From assembly GCA_905221605.1 (NCBI GenBank), contig CAJNDS010000180.1, forward strand, positions 394,501 to 458,500: a stretch of 64,000 nt of DNA, given 5' to 3'. The notes under the pieces were generated by a model. It searched no databases. It saw only the letters and a list, made by a program, of their open reading frames with translations, and was not told the origin of the DNA. A program made the translations under genes and the position numbers. How positions within the stretch are numbered: position 1 is the first letter of the stretch; each line of letters starts with the position of its first letter. This document shows positions 48,901 to 54,500 of the stretch, in pieces. The stretch is from Symbiodinium natans (lineage: Eukaryota > Sar > Dinophyceae > Suessiales > Symbiodiniaceae).

Positions 48901-51317
48901 GCAGGGGGTACTATAATCCGAGCTGCTAGTATAAGGGTGAACATCCCAATATGGGCCTGATATACCTGGGAGCAACCCTAAACCTAAACCCTACACCCTA
49001 AAGCCCTAAAACCCTAAAGCCCTAAAGCCCTAAAACCCTAAAACCCTAAAGCCCTAAAACCCTAAAACCCTAAAACCCTAAAACCCTAAAACCCTAAAAC
49101 CCTAAACCCTAAAACCCTAAAACCCTTGCTAACATGCAAATCTCTCGGCCAAGGTTGGTGGCGCAGCCCACCTACGCAGCCAGCCGCGAAGAAGCATTTC
49201 TGTTCCCATTTTTTACTACTAGTAGTATTACTTTTCATTGCTTTTTACTATTACTATTCCTATTACTATTGCTACTACTATTGCTATTTCTATTGCTATG
49301 ACTATTTTCTAACTATTTTCTATTTACTAATTACTAATTACTAACTTCTAATGACTAATGACTCATTTCTAGTTACTAATCATTCATTGCTAATTGCGAA
49401 TTGCTAATTACTAATTGCTAATAACTAGTTACTAATTTCTATCACTAGTTCTATTACTATTGCTGTTGCTGTTACTGTTACTATTATTATTACTAGTACT
49501 AGTTGTGCACATAGTACTAGTGCTACTACCATTACTTTAATTATTACTATTATTATTATGATTATTACTATCACTATTACAGAAATCTTTAAGCCTTAAC
49601 CCCTAAAAGCAAGTTTGTTGGAGGCTTCGGTCTCGGTTTTTTTTGCGAAGTCCCGACAGGTCGTCCCGTCACCATACTGGCAGGAAAGCCCCCTCTTCAG
49701 GGGCCTTCAGGGCTTTTTCAGCTGGTTTGGACAGGATAGGGATTAGAATAGGGGGCACGAGAATCCAGATGAGGGACTGTTCGTATAGTACCCCCTAGTA
49801 TCTTCCCTATGAAGGACTGTTCGTACAAGGGGCCCTGCAAGCCGCCAAAGTCCGAAGTAACCCTTGGAGAAGCGATCCGTGCGCCTGAGGCCCATACCAG
49901 CCAGCACCGTTGATGGGACCCGGAAGACCCCAGGCACATTTAGGGTTTAGGAAGGGTTTAGAGTTTAGAGTTTAGGGTTTAGGGTTTAGGGTTTAGGGTT
50001 TAGGGTGAGTTGACTTTGGGGAAGCTGGGATGGTTCCTCCCTTGTACAAACAGTCCTTAATCGGGATTCCAGCACCCCCTATTTTAATCCCTGTTAAGGA
50101 TGGTGAGTGGGAAGCCTTATCAGAGGCTTTCCCAACAATGACAGCGTTCGACCATTCTCACTGGCCACCCGGTAATGTTGCACCCGCAATGTTCTAGGGG
50201 GACGCTATTATGAAAAGGTTTTCGGCTATTCAGGATCTTGGCCCTTTGTTTTGGGGGTCCGCCAAAATGAAAAGTTTTCGGGCCGCGACTGTTTTTTTGT
50301 AATGGTTTTTGAGGTCCAAGTTCTTGGTTTGAGATCTGATTCAATCTCCTGACCCCTTCCCTGCCTGACTGTTTGGGGTTTTTTAATTCAGGGTCCTCGT
50401 CTGTTTGGGGAGGGTTACATTATTAAAGCAGGTCCAACATTAGTGTTGTTTTTAAGGTTTAGTTTGTTGTTTGTTTTTTGTTTGTTGGGGGGGGGGGGGG
50501 GCTAGGGTTTAGGGTTTAGGGTTTAGGGTTTAGGGTTTAGGGTTTAGGGTTTAGGGTTTAGGCATCAGAGAGCAATGCCACGGTCGCCAGGTCATTGCAC
50601 GACAGAGATGAGTGAGCACGTGAGCGGGATGTGTTACAGGACGTTTGCTCCCGACACGCTGTGTGTGTGATCTGTACACATGGGGATTTCCGAGAATAGG
50701 AGACCCGGGCAGCTTAGTCAAGGGCCCGTATGTGGTACCTCTAATCCCCAGTATATATATATATATAGATCTCTCAGCAGGGTTGTCTCGCAGTGCAGTT
50801 TCGACATTCATCCATGTGCTCAGATCATTCCTGCCAGCCCAATGTCGAATGTACCCATTTTAATTACAACGAGATCCTGGGACCCTCTTGACCAGCAGTT
50901 TTATGGGTTTCTACCGACGAATTCAGGTTAGTTACTACTAAACTGTAGGTAAAGAGGGCCCCAGGTTGAGTTTTTGAGTATCACTTCTACGAACGTAGCT
51001 GAAATCAAGCCGACAGAGCATGTGCTGGCTTGCCAAAGTGTCCATGGTGGTGCGCAGAGCTTTCCTTTGCTGTGCACCAAGTTGTGTGTCTTGTGTGTCG
51101 ATGTGTTGGTAAATATGTAGGCAGAAGATGTACATGTGTTGTCGTCGAAGAAGGCACCGCCGGGCCGCAGGTCCCCAATGCGACTGCCCAGCAGTTTATT
51201 TTCTCGAATTGCTTCTCCAACTTATGGCGGACGTTGAAAAGACGCAAAGGGGCGCAGCAGCCCCAATCAGACCTTAGAGAGCCCCGCCATAACGCCCTTG
51301 TAGAGGACGACGTCTAG
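27135..51317 (+). CDS. Unnamed multi-exon gene region (one or more genes), overview
   Basis: More than 40 candidate + strand exons share the codon bias and AG|G sites of the VPS13-like gene but carry no family signature I can name, except a DysF-like exon at 35.1 kb. They may be a distal part of the VPS13-like protein (some VPS13-family proteins have extra C-terminal modules), a separate DysF protein, or several genes. Acidic and basic low-complexity segments (SSSDEETPS at 27.2 kb; Ala/Ser/Arg-rich exons at 43-48 kb) suggest long disordered linkers. The most likely stop is TAG at 51315-51317. Confidence 0.45.
27526..27632 (+). CDS. Coding exon ending at a family G element
   Basis: GGTAG|, reads TLPGCLPDLKCLLPMPGKEL then AVEFCLVCHLLQCPK with very high GC3; donor ATG|GTATAAGG at the left end of family G. 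Not recognised. Confidence 0.6.
27633..27783. mobile_element. TIR family G element, copy 3, filling an intron
   Basis: GTATAAGGAGCGACCCCTAGAAGGGACCC at the left (quoted in parts), CTGTATACCTAAGTAGCCCC at the right, then TGCTTCAG|. The whole interval between two candidate exons is this element plus AT repeats. Confidence 0.6.
27784..27858 (+). CDS. Candidate exon
   Basis: TGCTTCAG|G, reads VMVLARKSFWIAEVPLRRRE then TRFHQS; stop at about 27859. Good codon bias; frame does not join the previous exon as drawn. Confidence 0.5.
28062..28351 (+). CDS. Candidate exon(s) in a tract-free 1-kb segment
   Basis: A frame reads LIPVRSFYPDAGRSYGNIYE then AKLTTLTAQVASLAVSAS to about 28231. A second frame reads VPLDSSSCVLAMPQARRRLS then QTSAARSLARRE to a strong donor GAG|GTGAGA at 28352. 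Minus frames are also open here; direction is inferred from the neighbours. Confidence 0.4.
28740..28796 (-). repeat. CCCTAAA array followed by GTGCTGTGGCCAGTCGGGTGG
   Basis: Seven units; the adjoining GTGCTG...CGGGTGGCAAAAAA block recurs at about 6846-6910 and 42072-42100, each time next to CCCTAAA units. Confidence 0.8.
28878..28981 (+). CDS. Coding exon
   Basis: CCATTCAG|G, reads IHKHFPIAALKSVKWGPRLN then GARPDLLLEGLVQP; donor CCGG|GTAGGT. Strong exon; family unknown. Confidence 0.7.
29000..29115 (+). repeat. TTTAGGG/TTTGGGG array
   Basis: Alternating runs of GTTTAGG and GTTTGGG within 20 bp of the exon above. Confidence 0.9.
29297..29342 (+). CDS. Possible short exon
   Basis: TCTAAG|G, reads AVEDHSFKTPEIPHT, strong donor ACAG|GTAAGG. 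Confidence 0.45.
29838..29940. mobile_element. TIR family N element, copy 1
   Basis: CCAGAAAGTTGGAACATG at the left and GTTCCAACTTTC at the right; TTTTTGGCGTATGGGGATAAGGATG inside. The second copy at 32.73-32.85 kb has the same ends. Confidence 0.7.
30008..30105. mobile_element. TIR family E element
   Basis: GTTTACGAAAAAAAGGGACC, CCTATAATAGCCC, GGATTCCCTTATAGTAAGG, ACCCCTAATTTCGGAA, then a poly-C run. Confidence 0.65.
30352..30460 (+). CDS. Coding exon
   Basis: AAGCCAAG|G, reads QLFGIKMPWTLDPEMPKAVL then TMLTESLQTGKIQARG; donor GGG|GTAGGG followed by a TTTAGGG/TTTATAGGG array. Very high GC3. Confidence 0.7.
30778..30827 (+). CDS. Possible exon after a clear polypyrimidine acceptor
   Basis: GCCTCTTTTTTAG|A, reads NPVKPTVTRRVLACCH; donor ACC|GTGCCA. 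A second frame is also open. Confidence 0.4.
30941..31063 (+). CDS. Possible exon
   Basis: Frame reads VRVLVLAPHSDDSCGEVEEV then TDVQKWLLDCRDGR, ending at AGGG|GTAGGG. Confidence 0.4.
31216..31318. mobile_element. TIR family A element (putative GA-AG introner)
   Basis: ...CTTGGG|GACGACATGAACCCTA and CAATTTTGGGGTTCATTTGG to TCCCCAAG|. The internal AGGGTTTATGGTTCAT pairs with ATGGCAATTTTGGGG-side sequence as in other copies. Its right edge is the acceptor of the next exon. Confidence 0.75.
31319..31451 (+). CDS. Coding exon starting at a family A element
   Basis: TCCCCAAG|G, reads VCHVRVNAGPCFCCHDSPRV then RQSLMGDELSNPVEVLTRGH; donor CGG|GTCATG. About 72% G/C third positions. Confidence 0.6.
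32731..32846. mobile_element. TIR family N element, copy 2
   Basis: CTCCAGAAAGTCGGAACGTG at the left, GATGTTCCAACCTTCTGGAG at the right; a TTTAGGG unit lies just inside the left arm. Confidence 0.7.
33301..33417 (+). CDS. Coding exon
   Basis: Reads SPHSLAQPRGLEMRHPMLDP then KRFTTPYKKSGPPMKSLK, with about 84% G/C third positions; an overlapping frame is open but less biased. Edges uncertain (possible donor GAA|GTCCTT). Confidence 0.55.
33570..33686. mobile_element. TIR family H element, intact copy
   Basis: GGTCCATGTACCTCAGTATC at the left, TATTTAGGTATATGGACC at the right, with TACTTGGGCC and GGCCCAAGTATTCCC as inner arms. Template for reading the split copy at 3.3-3.6 kb. Confidence 0.75.
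33736..33810. mobile_element. TIR family D element
   Basis: ACCTTTGACTTTTTTGGGAT at the left, AATCCCAAAGGTTAATTC at the right. Confidence 0.55.
33926..33978 (+). CDS. Coding exon
   Basis: AAGCCGCAG|G, reads GTWQLEVDDDETDRALLL; donor TTTT|GTTTTT. It precedes the DysF-like exon by 1.1 kb and could be part of the same domain. Confidence 0.5.
34735..34820 (+). repeat. TTTAGGG array
   Basis: Eleven or so units, near perfect, after GTTTGGGGTGTGGG variants. Confidence 0.9.
34915..35111. mobile_element. TIR family C element with an internal telomere-like block and a duplicated arm
   Basis: GAGGTACTCAGGGTACATATTAACCAACTATGA is followed by a TTCAGGGTTTAGGATTTTGGG block, then a second left arm GAGGTACTTATTCACCAACTATAAC (each quoted as landmarks, imperfect). 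Right arm AATTGGTGAACAAGTACCCT. Ends GACAG| at the DysF-like exon. Confidence 0.65.
35112..35270 (+). CDS. Exon encoding a dysferlin (DysF)-like domain segment
   Basis: CCTGACAG|G, reads DTEGWMYAPIWGSTDWQPEP, then RVLIDAVRKRKWTLTYKLNF, then LANETMLPHV; donor TTA|GTAGGC or CAT|GTCTGC. DysF domains have GW.YA..F....W....... followed by (V/D).VRRR.W; here GWMYAPIWGSTDW and DAVRKRKW match that layout. DysF occurs in ferlins, peroxins (Pex30 type) and TECPR1, at membranes. Which protein this is cannot be told. Confidence 0.7.
35400..35545 (+). repeat. Purine-rich (GAGA/AGAGAG) low-complexity stretch
   Basis: About 145 bp of nearly pure A/G on + just 3' of the DysF-like exon; Arg/Glu-rich frames across it are likely artefacts. 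Confidence 0.85.
35817..35974 (+). CDS. Coding exon with a Pro/Asp-rich start
   Basis: AGAAACCAG|, reads PPDDPDDPDATDRDSMVKQW then QMHQAEQRRWSCSAFSGFAF; strong donor GATTT|GTACGT. Continues the DysF-like protein by position; tryptophans after an acidic linker fit a DysF C-terminal half. Confidence 0.6.
36174..36277. mobile_element. TIR family A element (putative GC-AG introner)
   Basis: ...CTTGGG|GCACCAAATGAACCCT, ATTGGGGTCATATACCCCAT, TATAATCCCTATTGAGG, GGGTTCATTTCGTTTACAAG|. Here the base after GGG is GC instead of GA. Confidence 0.75.
36278..36342 (+). CDS. Coding exon starting at a family A element
   Basis: TTTACAAG|G, reads ERAEDTLGTEPCSVTVGRVC then L; donor TTGG|GTGATT. Good GC3. Confidence 0.55.
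36762..36876 (+). CDS. Probable exon
   Basis: GTAGCTAG|G, reads NNTSPIRFHQGASKVCASLR then PSAASIGIPSRVSATWRY; donor TAC|GTAAAT. Followed by (TA)n and (ATCT)n microsatellites (36.88-37.03 kb). Confidence 0.5.
37187..37288. mobile_element. TIR family B element
   Basis: TTGGGATGTTCCCCCTTATG, CTAACAGCCCTTGATAGGGA, a short CCCTAAACCCTAAACC insert, ATTAAGGACTGGTAGTATAA, GGGGGAACATCCCC. Flanks AGTCCAAC/AGTTAAAC resemble a decayed TSD. Confidence 0.75.
37505..37612. mobile_element. TIR element (family R), single copy
   Basis: GTAGTTCTCGAAATTAGGGT at the left, CCCTAAATTAGGAAACTACC at the right, with TTCCTTTTGGGGACCCC and CCAGAAAGGGGCC inside. Confidence 0.55.
37729..37799 (+). CDS. Coding exon
   Basis: ACCCTCAG|G, reads TIFPHAKSNIAVELQVVQGF then AQA; donor GCAG|GTGGCA. 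Confidence 0.65.
37932..38012 (+). CDS. Coding exon ending in GGG before a family A element
   Basis: GCCCTGCAG|, reads TLNFRWFLDLRLLRRYPGGW then LDDAILG, phase 0, followed by |GAGGAAATGAACCC. The open frame runs into the element; a GA donor directly after GGG fits. Confidence 0.6.
38013..38116. mobile_element. TIR family A element (putative GA-AG introner)
   Basis: |GAGGAAATGAACCCTAAAA, GGGTTTATGGTTCACATACC, GGGTATATGACCCC, AATTTTAGGGTTCATTTGGT, CCCGAAG|. A family K element starts 7 nt later. Confidence 0.8.
38124..38205. mobile_element. TIR family K element, copy 1
   Basis: GTCATAGTTGGGTGACATGT, CTTAAACCCAATGAGG, ACTATCCCAACCAC. GGTTGGGATAG-type right end pairs with CATAGTTGGG. Copy 2 at 53.67 kb. 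Confidence 0.6.
38878..39030 (-). repeat. Variant array (AATAACCCT)n
   Basis: About 15 copies of a 9-mer CCCTAATAA (telomere unit plus TA) with CCCTAATGA/CCCCTAATA variants; unlike the heptamer arrays elsewhere. Confidence 0.95.
39050..39132 (+). CDS. Coding exon with a telomere-type donor
   Basis: GTCCTTCAG|G, reads KMAQGPAAPKYLLAVQLELE then EAFKHLV; donor GG|GTTTAGGG. Confidence 0.6.
39410..39489 (+). CDS. Probable exon
   Basis: GTGCGTCAG|G, reads GFFWDYTHQRLLLVLACKHR then ISPIPPS to a TAG at about 39490; may end earlier at CTT|GTATTG. Confidence 0.45.
39745..39995 (+). CDS. Possible long exon, Cys- and Pro-containing
   Basis: Frame reads AVQEHQQWCKAPSSSGVRSC, CWPPKEKPRSCHSCEHPKSQ, RVLCPAGPSFSSFSSQPGTR. 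GC3 about 62%; the CxxC-like spacing is suggestive only. No confident splice sites. Confidence 0.35.
40054..40158 (+). CDS. Probable exon
   Basis: TTGGCAAG|CT, reads VDTAKCQAGMFTTKLQRFDL then GMPRFMPRCISHLP; donor CTG|GTCAGA. Confidence 0.5.
40718..40792. mobile_element. TIR family I-like element
   Basis: GGCCCTTATTGCCTTTTTTT to ACCAAAAAGGGCACCCTTTT around TCCCTTATAATCCCCTTAAA. Confidence 0.45.
41200..41294. mobile_element. TIR family M element, copy 2
   Basis: ACTATATCCCCCTTGGGGAT at the left; AAGGTTCTAAGGGGAGTATA at the right, as at 4.3 kb. Confidence 0.5.
41415..41636 (+). CDS. Probable long exon
   Basis: TCCTCGCAG|G, reads VLLSVRPAPTQKTSERLVYG, LRIRSMSMNQFLETVYLERM, QRVAASLPNAHHPTPAKKHP; GC3 about 68%. 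TAA at 41634-41636; may be spliced at ACC|GTATAC (41517). Preceded by a degenerate CACTTGGGA minisatellite (41318-41400). Confidence 0.55.
42002..42050 (+). CDS. Coding exon
   Basis: GACTTCAG|CC, reads CDVVIFKQLFSADPLN with almost uniform GC3, then TAG; donor unclear. Confidence 0.45.
42535..42640. repeat. (AATGTATAAAT)n-type AT-rich minisatellite
   Basis: About nine copies of TATAAATAATG/TATAAATATG. Confidence 0.85.
42700..42760 (+). CDS. Coding exon
   Basis: CCTTCCCAG|G, reads ADAEPHVAIQQLRREAWACW; donor TGG|GTGCTT. Confidence 0.55.
42806..42872 (+). repeat. TTTAGGG array
   Basis: Nine perfect units. Confidence 0.95.
43089..43133 (+). CDS. Ala-rich micro-exon (repeat unit 1)
   Basis: CCAAGCAG|G, exactly 15 codons AGNDASPAAAATARK, donor AAA|GTCTGA, phase 0/0. 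Resembles the exons at 44032 and 46215 in sequence and layout. Confidence 0.6.
43679..43795 (+). CDS. Ser/Arg-rich exon (motif SSVRSSRR)
   Basis: CGTTTCAG|C, reads CGHFAGPMLSNATSFSQSSV then RSSRRFPGWGQTRFAPTL; donor CGG|GTGTTT. Aligns by eye with exons at 47696 (SSQGSVQSVRRALG) and 45301 (SGPSTASSVRSGR). Confidence 0.6.
43845..44002 (-). repeat. CCCTAAA arrays (two blocks)
   Basis: Blocks 43845-43902 and 43944-44002, separated by GCGACGAGGCCTCAGACATC-type unique sequence. Confidence 0.95.
44032..44085 (+). CDS. Ala/Thr/Arg-rich exon (repeat unit 2) with a telomere-type donor
   Basis: CTGTGAAG|G, exactly 18 codons ALHGASRAATGSTRKGNR, donor AGG|GTTTAGGG. Confidence 0.65.
44240..44358. mobile_element. 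TIR family O element, copy 2
   Basis: CACCTAATATTCAACCCCCT, CCCCCTACCCCCGAATATTT at the left; GGGGTATTCAATATTGGGGG to GGGGAAAGGATTAC at the right. Confidence 0.7.
44365..44512 (-). repeat. Higher-order array (CCCTAAATTCTGAA)n
   Basis: Alternation of CCCTAAA and TTCTGAA units in a 21-bp period repeated about six times: a higher-order variant of the telomere array. Confidence 0.9.
44537..44626 (+). CDS. Coding exon with a telomere-type donor
   Basis: TGCACCAG|GC, reads AYTYPAKPGLSPLSTMKPWA then QPRSLQGAI; donor ATAG|GTTTAGGG. Confidence 0.6.
44714..44870 (+). CDS. Coding exon ending in GGG before a family A element
   Basis: ACACCGAG|G, reads PAVSFTQQPRVSAQLEAGAP, QARGARDRLFNGAQQRAHLA, ELFFGTKALTWG. 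The last GGG codon is followed by |GACCAAGGG. Splicing there joins phase 0 to phase 0 with the next exon. Confidence 0.7.
44871..44958. mobile_element. TIR family A element acting as an 88-bp GA-AG intron
   Basis: |GACCAAGGGTTCATATACCC ... TTTTGGGGTTCATGTCGTCC CCAAG|. Both neighbours are strong exons with matching phase, and no GT donor gives an open join. The clearest candidate introner here. Confidence 0.8.
44959..45009 (+). CDS. Coding exon between introns
   Basis: TCCCCAAG|G, exactly 17 codons EEFGPIPQSEAIVGLCG, donor GGG|GTCTCA, phase 0/0. Confidence 0.65.
45301..45392 (+). CDS. Coding exon with a GC donor leading into CCCTAAA
   Basis: CCCTCCCAG|G, reads GEMLRAFGARGVYSLQSPSG then PSTASSVRSG; ends GGCAG|GCCCTAAACCC, so the intron begins with GC from the telomere array. 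Phase 0 start matches the previous exon. Confidence 0.65.
45482..45610. mobile_element. TIR family C element, left arm split by a telomere-type block
   Basis: ACTTGGAGGTTCAGGG (45481-45496), then TTTAGGG units, then a second left end ACTTGAAGGTTCATGG (45514-45529) that continues into TAACCAATTATAGCTGTACT. The right end is degenerate. Confidence 0.7.
46215..46251 (+). CDS. Ala-rich micro-exon (repeat unit 3)
   Basis: CTTTTCAG|G, reads APGCLDAAATRR, donor CG|GTTTGG. Same AAAT(A)R(K/R) ending as unit 1. Confidence 0.5.
46266..46405. mobile_element. TIR family B element split by a telomere-like block
   Basis: TTGGGATGAACTCCCCCTTG at the left; ACTGTTAGTAGAAGAGGGGA at the right. CCCTTGTACTAACA (46280-46293) and CCCTTCTACTAACA (46316-46329) flank an inserted CTCTAAACCCTGAGCCCTAA block. 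Confidence 0.7.
46440..46905. other. Tract-poor segment with open frames on the minus strand, unassigned
   Basis: About 460 bp with minus-strand frames of 104-152 codons and no clear + exon. A family E element lies at about 46752-46848 (TAGAGACCCCGCAACTAGAG ... TCGGAAACCCCC), so a continuous minus gene is unlikely. Confidence 0.35.
47038..47145 (+). CDS. Candidate exon with a hydrophobic stretch
   Basis: CATTCGCAG|CC, reads RKGMDRTGNRRLMRGMIWLI then RICFLLKDALPMRG, GC3-rich. MIWLIRICFLL could be a membrane or buried segment. Confidence 0.45.
47696..47778 (+). CDS. Ser/Arg-rich exon (SVQSVRR motif)
   Basis: CCCTCAG|C, reads SIGPADPLLGSRSSQGSVQS then VRRALGI; donor ATCT|GTTTTT. Aligns with the exon at 43679. 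Confidence 0.55.
47812..47910 (+). repeat. TTTAGGG/TTTTAGGG array
   Basis: Mixed heptamers and octamers. Confidence 0.9.
47992..48115. mobile_element. TIR family B element
   Basis: TTGGGATGTTTCCCCTCATA, CCAATCCTTACTGGGGATTA, ATCCTTAAGGACTGTTAGTA, GTGAGTATCCAAG. A short CCTAAACTTAAACCC block is inside. Flanks GGTTTGTCTC and GGTTATCTCT resemble a decayed TSD. Confidence 0.65.
48290..48356 (+). CDS. Coding exon ending in GGG before a family A element
   Basis: CGCTTTCAG|A, reads AHLFDTKGFAELLKTTDQCD then RG with very high GC3; followed by |GACCAAATGAACCC. Confidence 0.65.
48357..48473. mobile_element. TIR family A element (putative 117-bp GA-AG introner)
   Basis: |GACCAAATGAACCCGAAAAT, TTGGGGTCATATACCC, an internal CCCTCAACCCTAAACCC block, GGGTTCATTTCGTCCCCAAG|. 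Phase 0 on both sides if GA is the donor. Confidence 0.75.
48474..48492 (+). CDS. Possible 19-nt micro-exon
   Basis: CCCCAAG| VGFFGT, donor ACGG|GTGAGC. Confidence 0.4.
48853..48949. mobile_element. TIR family B element, well preserved
   Basis: TTGGGATGTTCCCCCTTAGA, CAGTCCTTAGTAGAGATTAT, CTGCTAGTATAAGGGTGAAC, ATCCCAA; flanks TATGGCAA/TATGGGCC suggest a decayed 8-bp TSD. Confidence 0.75.
48971..49130 (-). repeat. Octamer array (CCCTAAAA / CCCTAAAG)n
   Basis: About 20 units, mostly 8-mers. Confidence 0.95.
49154..49201 (+). CDS. Probable exon
   Basis: GGCCAAG|G, reads LVAQPTYAASREEAF; donor TTTCT|GTTCCC. Confidence 0.5.
49205..49590. repeat. Long TTACTA/CTATTA trinucleotide-like microsatellite
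   Basis: About 380 bp of degenerate (ACT)/(ATT) units, like 10.27-10.53 kb. Confidence 0.9.
49660..49724 (+). CDS. Coding exon
   Basis: CCCGACAG|G, reads VVPSPYWQESPLFRGLQGFF then S; donor CTG|GTTTGG. A truncated family B copy (49731-49835) follows. Confidence 0.6.
49842..49908 (+). CDS. Probable exon
   Basis: CCTGCAAG|, reads PPKSEVTLGEAIRAPEAHTS then QH; donor CACC|GTTGAT. Confidence 0.5.
50838..50926 (+). CDS. Probable exon
   Basis: CTGCCAG|C, reads PMSNVPILITTRSWDPLDQQ then FYGFLPTNS; strong donor TTCAG|GTTAGT. Confidence 0.55.
51171..51317 (+). CDS. Probable 3'-terminal exon with stop codon
   Basis: GGGCCGCAG|G, reads VPNATAQQFIFSNCFSNLWR, TLKRRKGAQQPQSDLREPRH, NALVEDDV, then TAG (51315-51317). 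No good donor precedes the stop, so this may be the end of a gene. Confidence 0.55.
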   Translation, partial: VPNATAQQFIFSNCFSNLWRTLKRRKGAQQPQSDLREPRHNALVEDDV

Positions 51318-51431
51318 CAAGAAGAAGTTAGAGTCACTCTAAACCCTAAACCCTAAACCCTAAACCCCAAACCCTCAGAGGGTTTTAAGGGAGCCATTCT
51401 GTAGCCTTGAAGGCTGGCGTATGCTATGAGC

Positions 51432-51539
51432 ATGCAACGCCACACTACCCGCAGCATCGAGCTGTCCCGCTCTGTGGTTGCCACACATCCCCTCATCAGT
51501 AGAGATTACAAGGAGCCCATGGAAGCCCTGAATCCCTTT
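51432..51539 (+). CDS. Candidate first coding exon (ATG at 51432)
   Basis: 36 codons from ATG: MQRHTTRSIELSRSVVATHP then LISRDYKEPMEALNPF; donor TTT|GTGATT. About 75% G/C third positions. It could also be internal. Phase 0 joins the next exon. Confidence 0.5.
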
Positions 51540-54500
51540 GTGATTTTAGGGTTTAGGGTTTCGGGTTTAGGGTTTAGGGTTTTAGGGTTTTAGGGTTTTA
51601 GGGTTTAGGGTTTAGGGTTTAGGGTTTCAGGTTTATGTTCTGGAGCTCTCGGAAGCCTTCGTGCCAGTACCTGGACCTTTTTTGGGCGGCTTGGTTTGGG
51701 TCTTCTTGAGGAGCGCCGCCCTCAGTAGGGAAGGTGCCCGAGCTTTAGGCGCCAGCTTCCGGGGCCCTAAACCCTAAACCCTAAACCCTAAACCCTGAAC
51801 CCTGAACCCTGAACCCTGAACCCTGAACCCTGAACCCTGAACCCTAAACCCTAAACCCTGTGCCGTGCCATACCCAGTCACGTTGGGCGTTTAGGGTTTA
51901 GGGTGCAGGGTTTTGGGGCTGCTACCTATAGAGATTGCTACACGCCTTGGGGACGAAATGAACCCTAAAAGGGTTTCTGGTTCATATACCTTAATAGGGG
52001 ATTATAGTAGTATGGGGTATATGACCCCAATTTTAGGGTTCATTTAGTCCCCAAGGTGAGCATATATCCTACGCACAGCGATTTCACAGGTGAATATGGT
52101 GCAAGCCATTCATGCTGTCATCATGTGCATGAACCCTTTCCCTCTTCTCAGGGCTGCCTTCAGTGACTTGCACGATAGTAGGGAACACGCTGCGTATGGC
52201 GTTCCTGCCATAGCATTCGCGCACGCGCTTTTTGGGCTCGAGATGTATCACGGCTGCTGCTTCAGTTTAGGGCTACGAATACCGGGCCCCTCGCTGATTC
52301 ACGTGGCAGACATTGTCAAGGGCCCCCTTGGCGGACAAAGGCCCAAACAGCCTGGGAATCTGAGGGGCTGGGAAGCTATAACCTTTAACCTTTGGGGTTA
52401 CCTTCAATAAGCTTTAACAGGGTTAACCTTTAACCTTTTGGGTTACCTTTGATAATACTATTACAAGTAAAGGGCTAACCTTTCTTGGGCTAGGGTTGCC
52501 AGCCCCCCGCAGGATTGTGGGTTTAGGACCTCAGGTAAATTTTAGCGCTTCGAGGTTGTGGCGGGGCGCCATTTTGGGTTTATTGGGTTTCTTAAGAAGG
52601 CAGCTAAAAATTAAATTACAGCTGCCCTGCTAAGTGCAGCCAAGTGAAGATGCTGAAAGGGTAGCTTGGGTGCAACAGCTATGATCTGCCCCCATGCTTT
52701 ATCAATCATTGGAAGCAAAAAGGGGTTCACAAAAGACAAGGCAACTTGACCCAGATGTAGCACATCCCTTTGGCGTTGGCGTTGCGTATACGGAGCCTTA
52801 CCCAAATAGACATGAACCCTAAACCTTCAACCCTAAACCCTAAACCCTGATATGTAGCTAAAGGGTACCTAGATATGTTCGGCCGTCAGGCTTCACCATA
52901 GCGCTCCCACAGGGGAAGAGGCCCGTGAATCTTGAGCCTGCACTCCGTGTCTCCATGTGCTGTGGAGTGCTCTCTGAGGGTTTAGGGTTTAGGGTTCAGG
53001 TTTTAGGATGTTTTAGGGTGTTCTGTGAAACTCTGAGCAGGTGATCCAGTCGTGGTTGGGAAAAGCTGGGTGGCAGGATTTTGTGCCAGTCCGCATTCAC
53101 ATTGAGATTTCTGCAACTGTCCTGGGAGGCATGGGCTCATGCGCCGCTGCCCTGAGCGGAAAGAATAAGGTTCAACCGGAGGACGAGGCGCCAGCGAAGA
53201 CAAAAATGTTTTGGAGAAATCAGAGTGGGTGTGGCAAGCAAAAGTTGGCCAGAGTCTGTAGTATCTTGGTTTCGTGGCATGTGCGTGCGCCTTCCCAGCG
53301 GAAACCTCCAGTCGTCAGATCTCATCAACCCAAGCTGTCATAAAGTGGCAAGAGCATGAGGGCCTAGCGGTAGTTCAACTGTCGTTCCACGCCCCTTGCC
53401 CGCAGGACTACCATCGCGTTGCCGGGGCCTCGAGTTGCTTTCACGCTGTCTCAGGAGCAAGCTCCATATGGGTGGTTGACAAAATGATGATCCCTTTTGG
53501 GGTACCCTAAATATAAGGTGCTGTATTATAATAGGGATCCAAAAAGGGACCATCATTTAGACAACCACCCATATGCAAACGAAAGCTTCGAGAGTCCTGA
53601 ATCGCAGATCGAGCCCCACCATGTATGCCACGCGTGACTTTGTAGATGGACTGTGACGAAACTCCTTGTCATAGTGGGGTAACATGTTAGATTTTTAAGG
53701 GTACTTGAACTCAATAAGGAAGAGGAATGTACATGTTTAGTACTATCCCAACCATGAACTAGGTTTAGGCTAAACCCTAAGCCCTAAACCCTAAACCCTA
53801 AACCCTCGGAAACTGATCTGGGCGTGTTTGCGACAGGTGCCTGGTCCCGCCACCCGGCAGCAAGCTCGAGCATGTGCTCACGTCACAACGCAGGCAAACA
53901 CCATCTTCGGCTTGCCTACGAGTTGCTTAAGAACCCCCCCCCCCCCCCCCACAAAAAAAGAGACAATATTCCCTTTATTTCCCTTATTAAAAGAATATGT
54001 ATTACTATGATTACTGTTATTATTATGTTTTTTGTTTTTTTTGGTGGGGGGGGGGTTCTTAAGCAAATAGTAGTTGCTGGGGGTGAGGGACCAGGGGTTC
54101 AACAGGCACTGTGACAGCAATATAGGACACGCCCTTCGGATTCTTGCAACGCAAGATGTCACACAGCAGTTTTTGCTGAAGTCCCAAAGTTTCAAGAGGA
54201 GCAACCGGACAATGCATGGGGACGCACCTTGTTGTGGGACTGCCGAGATGACATGCATTACTATTACAATAATTAGCATCTCTATTCTTGTATACTGTCT
54301 TTATTATCATTGCTGTGTGTGATTCTTATTATGATTGTTGTTCTTATTTCTTTTAATTGTAATTACACTGAGGCGCCAGACGCAGGCTTCGATGGGGGGC
54401 GCCGGGCTTAGTTGACCGATATTGACGTGCTTGATGAGCTTGCAGCCCTACCTCCCCCTCCCTCCTCCTCGGTCCCCCTCTCTCGTCTCTCCTCCACTTG

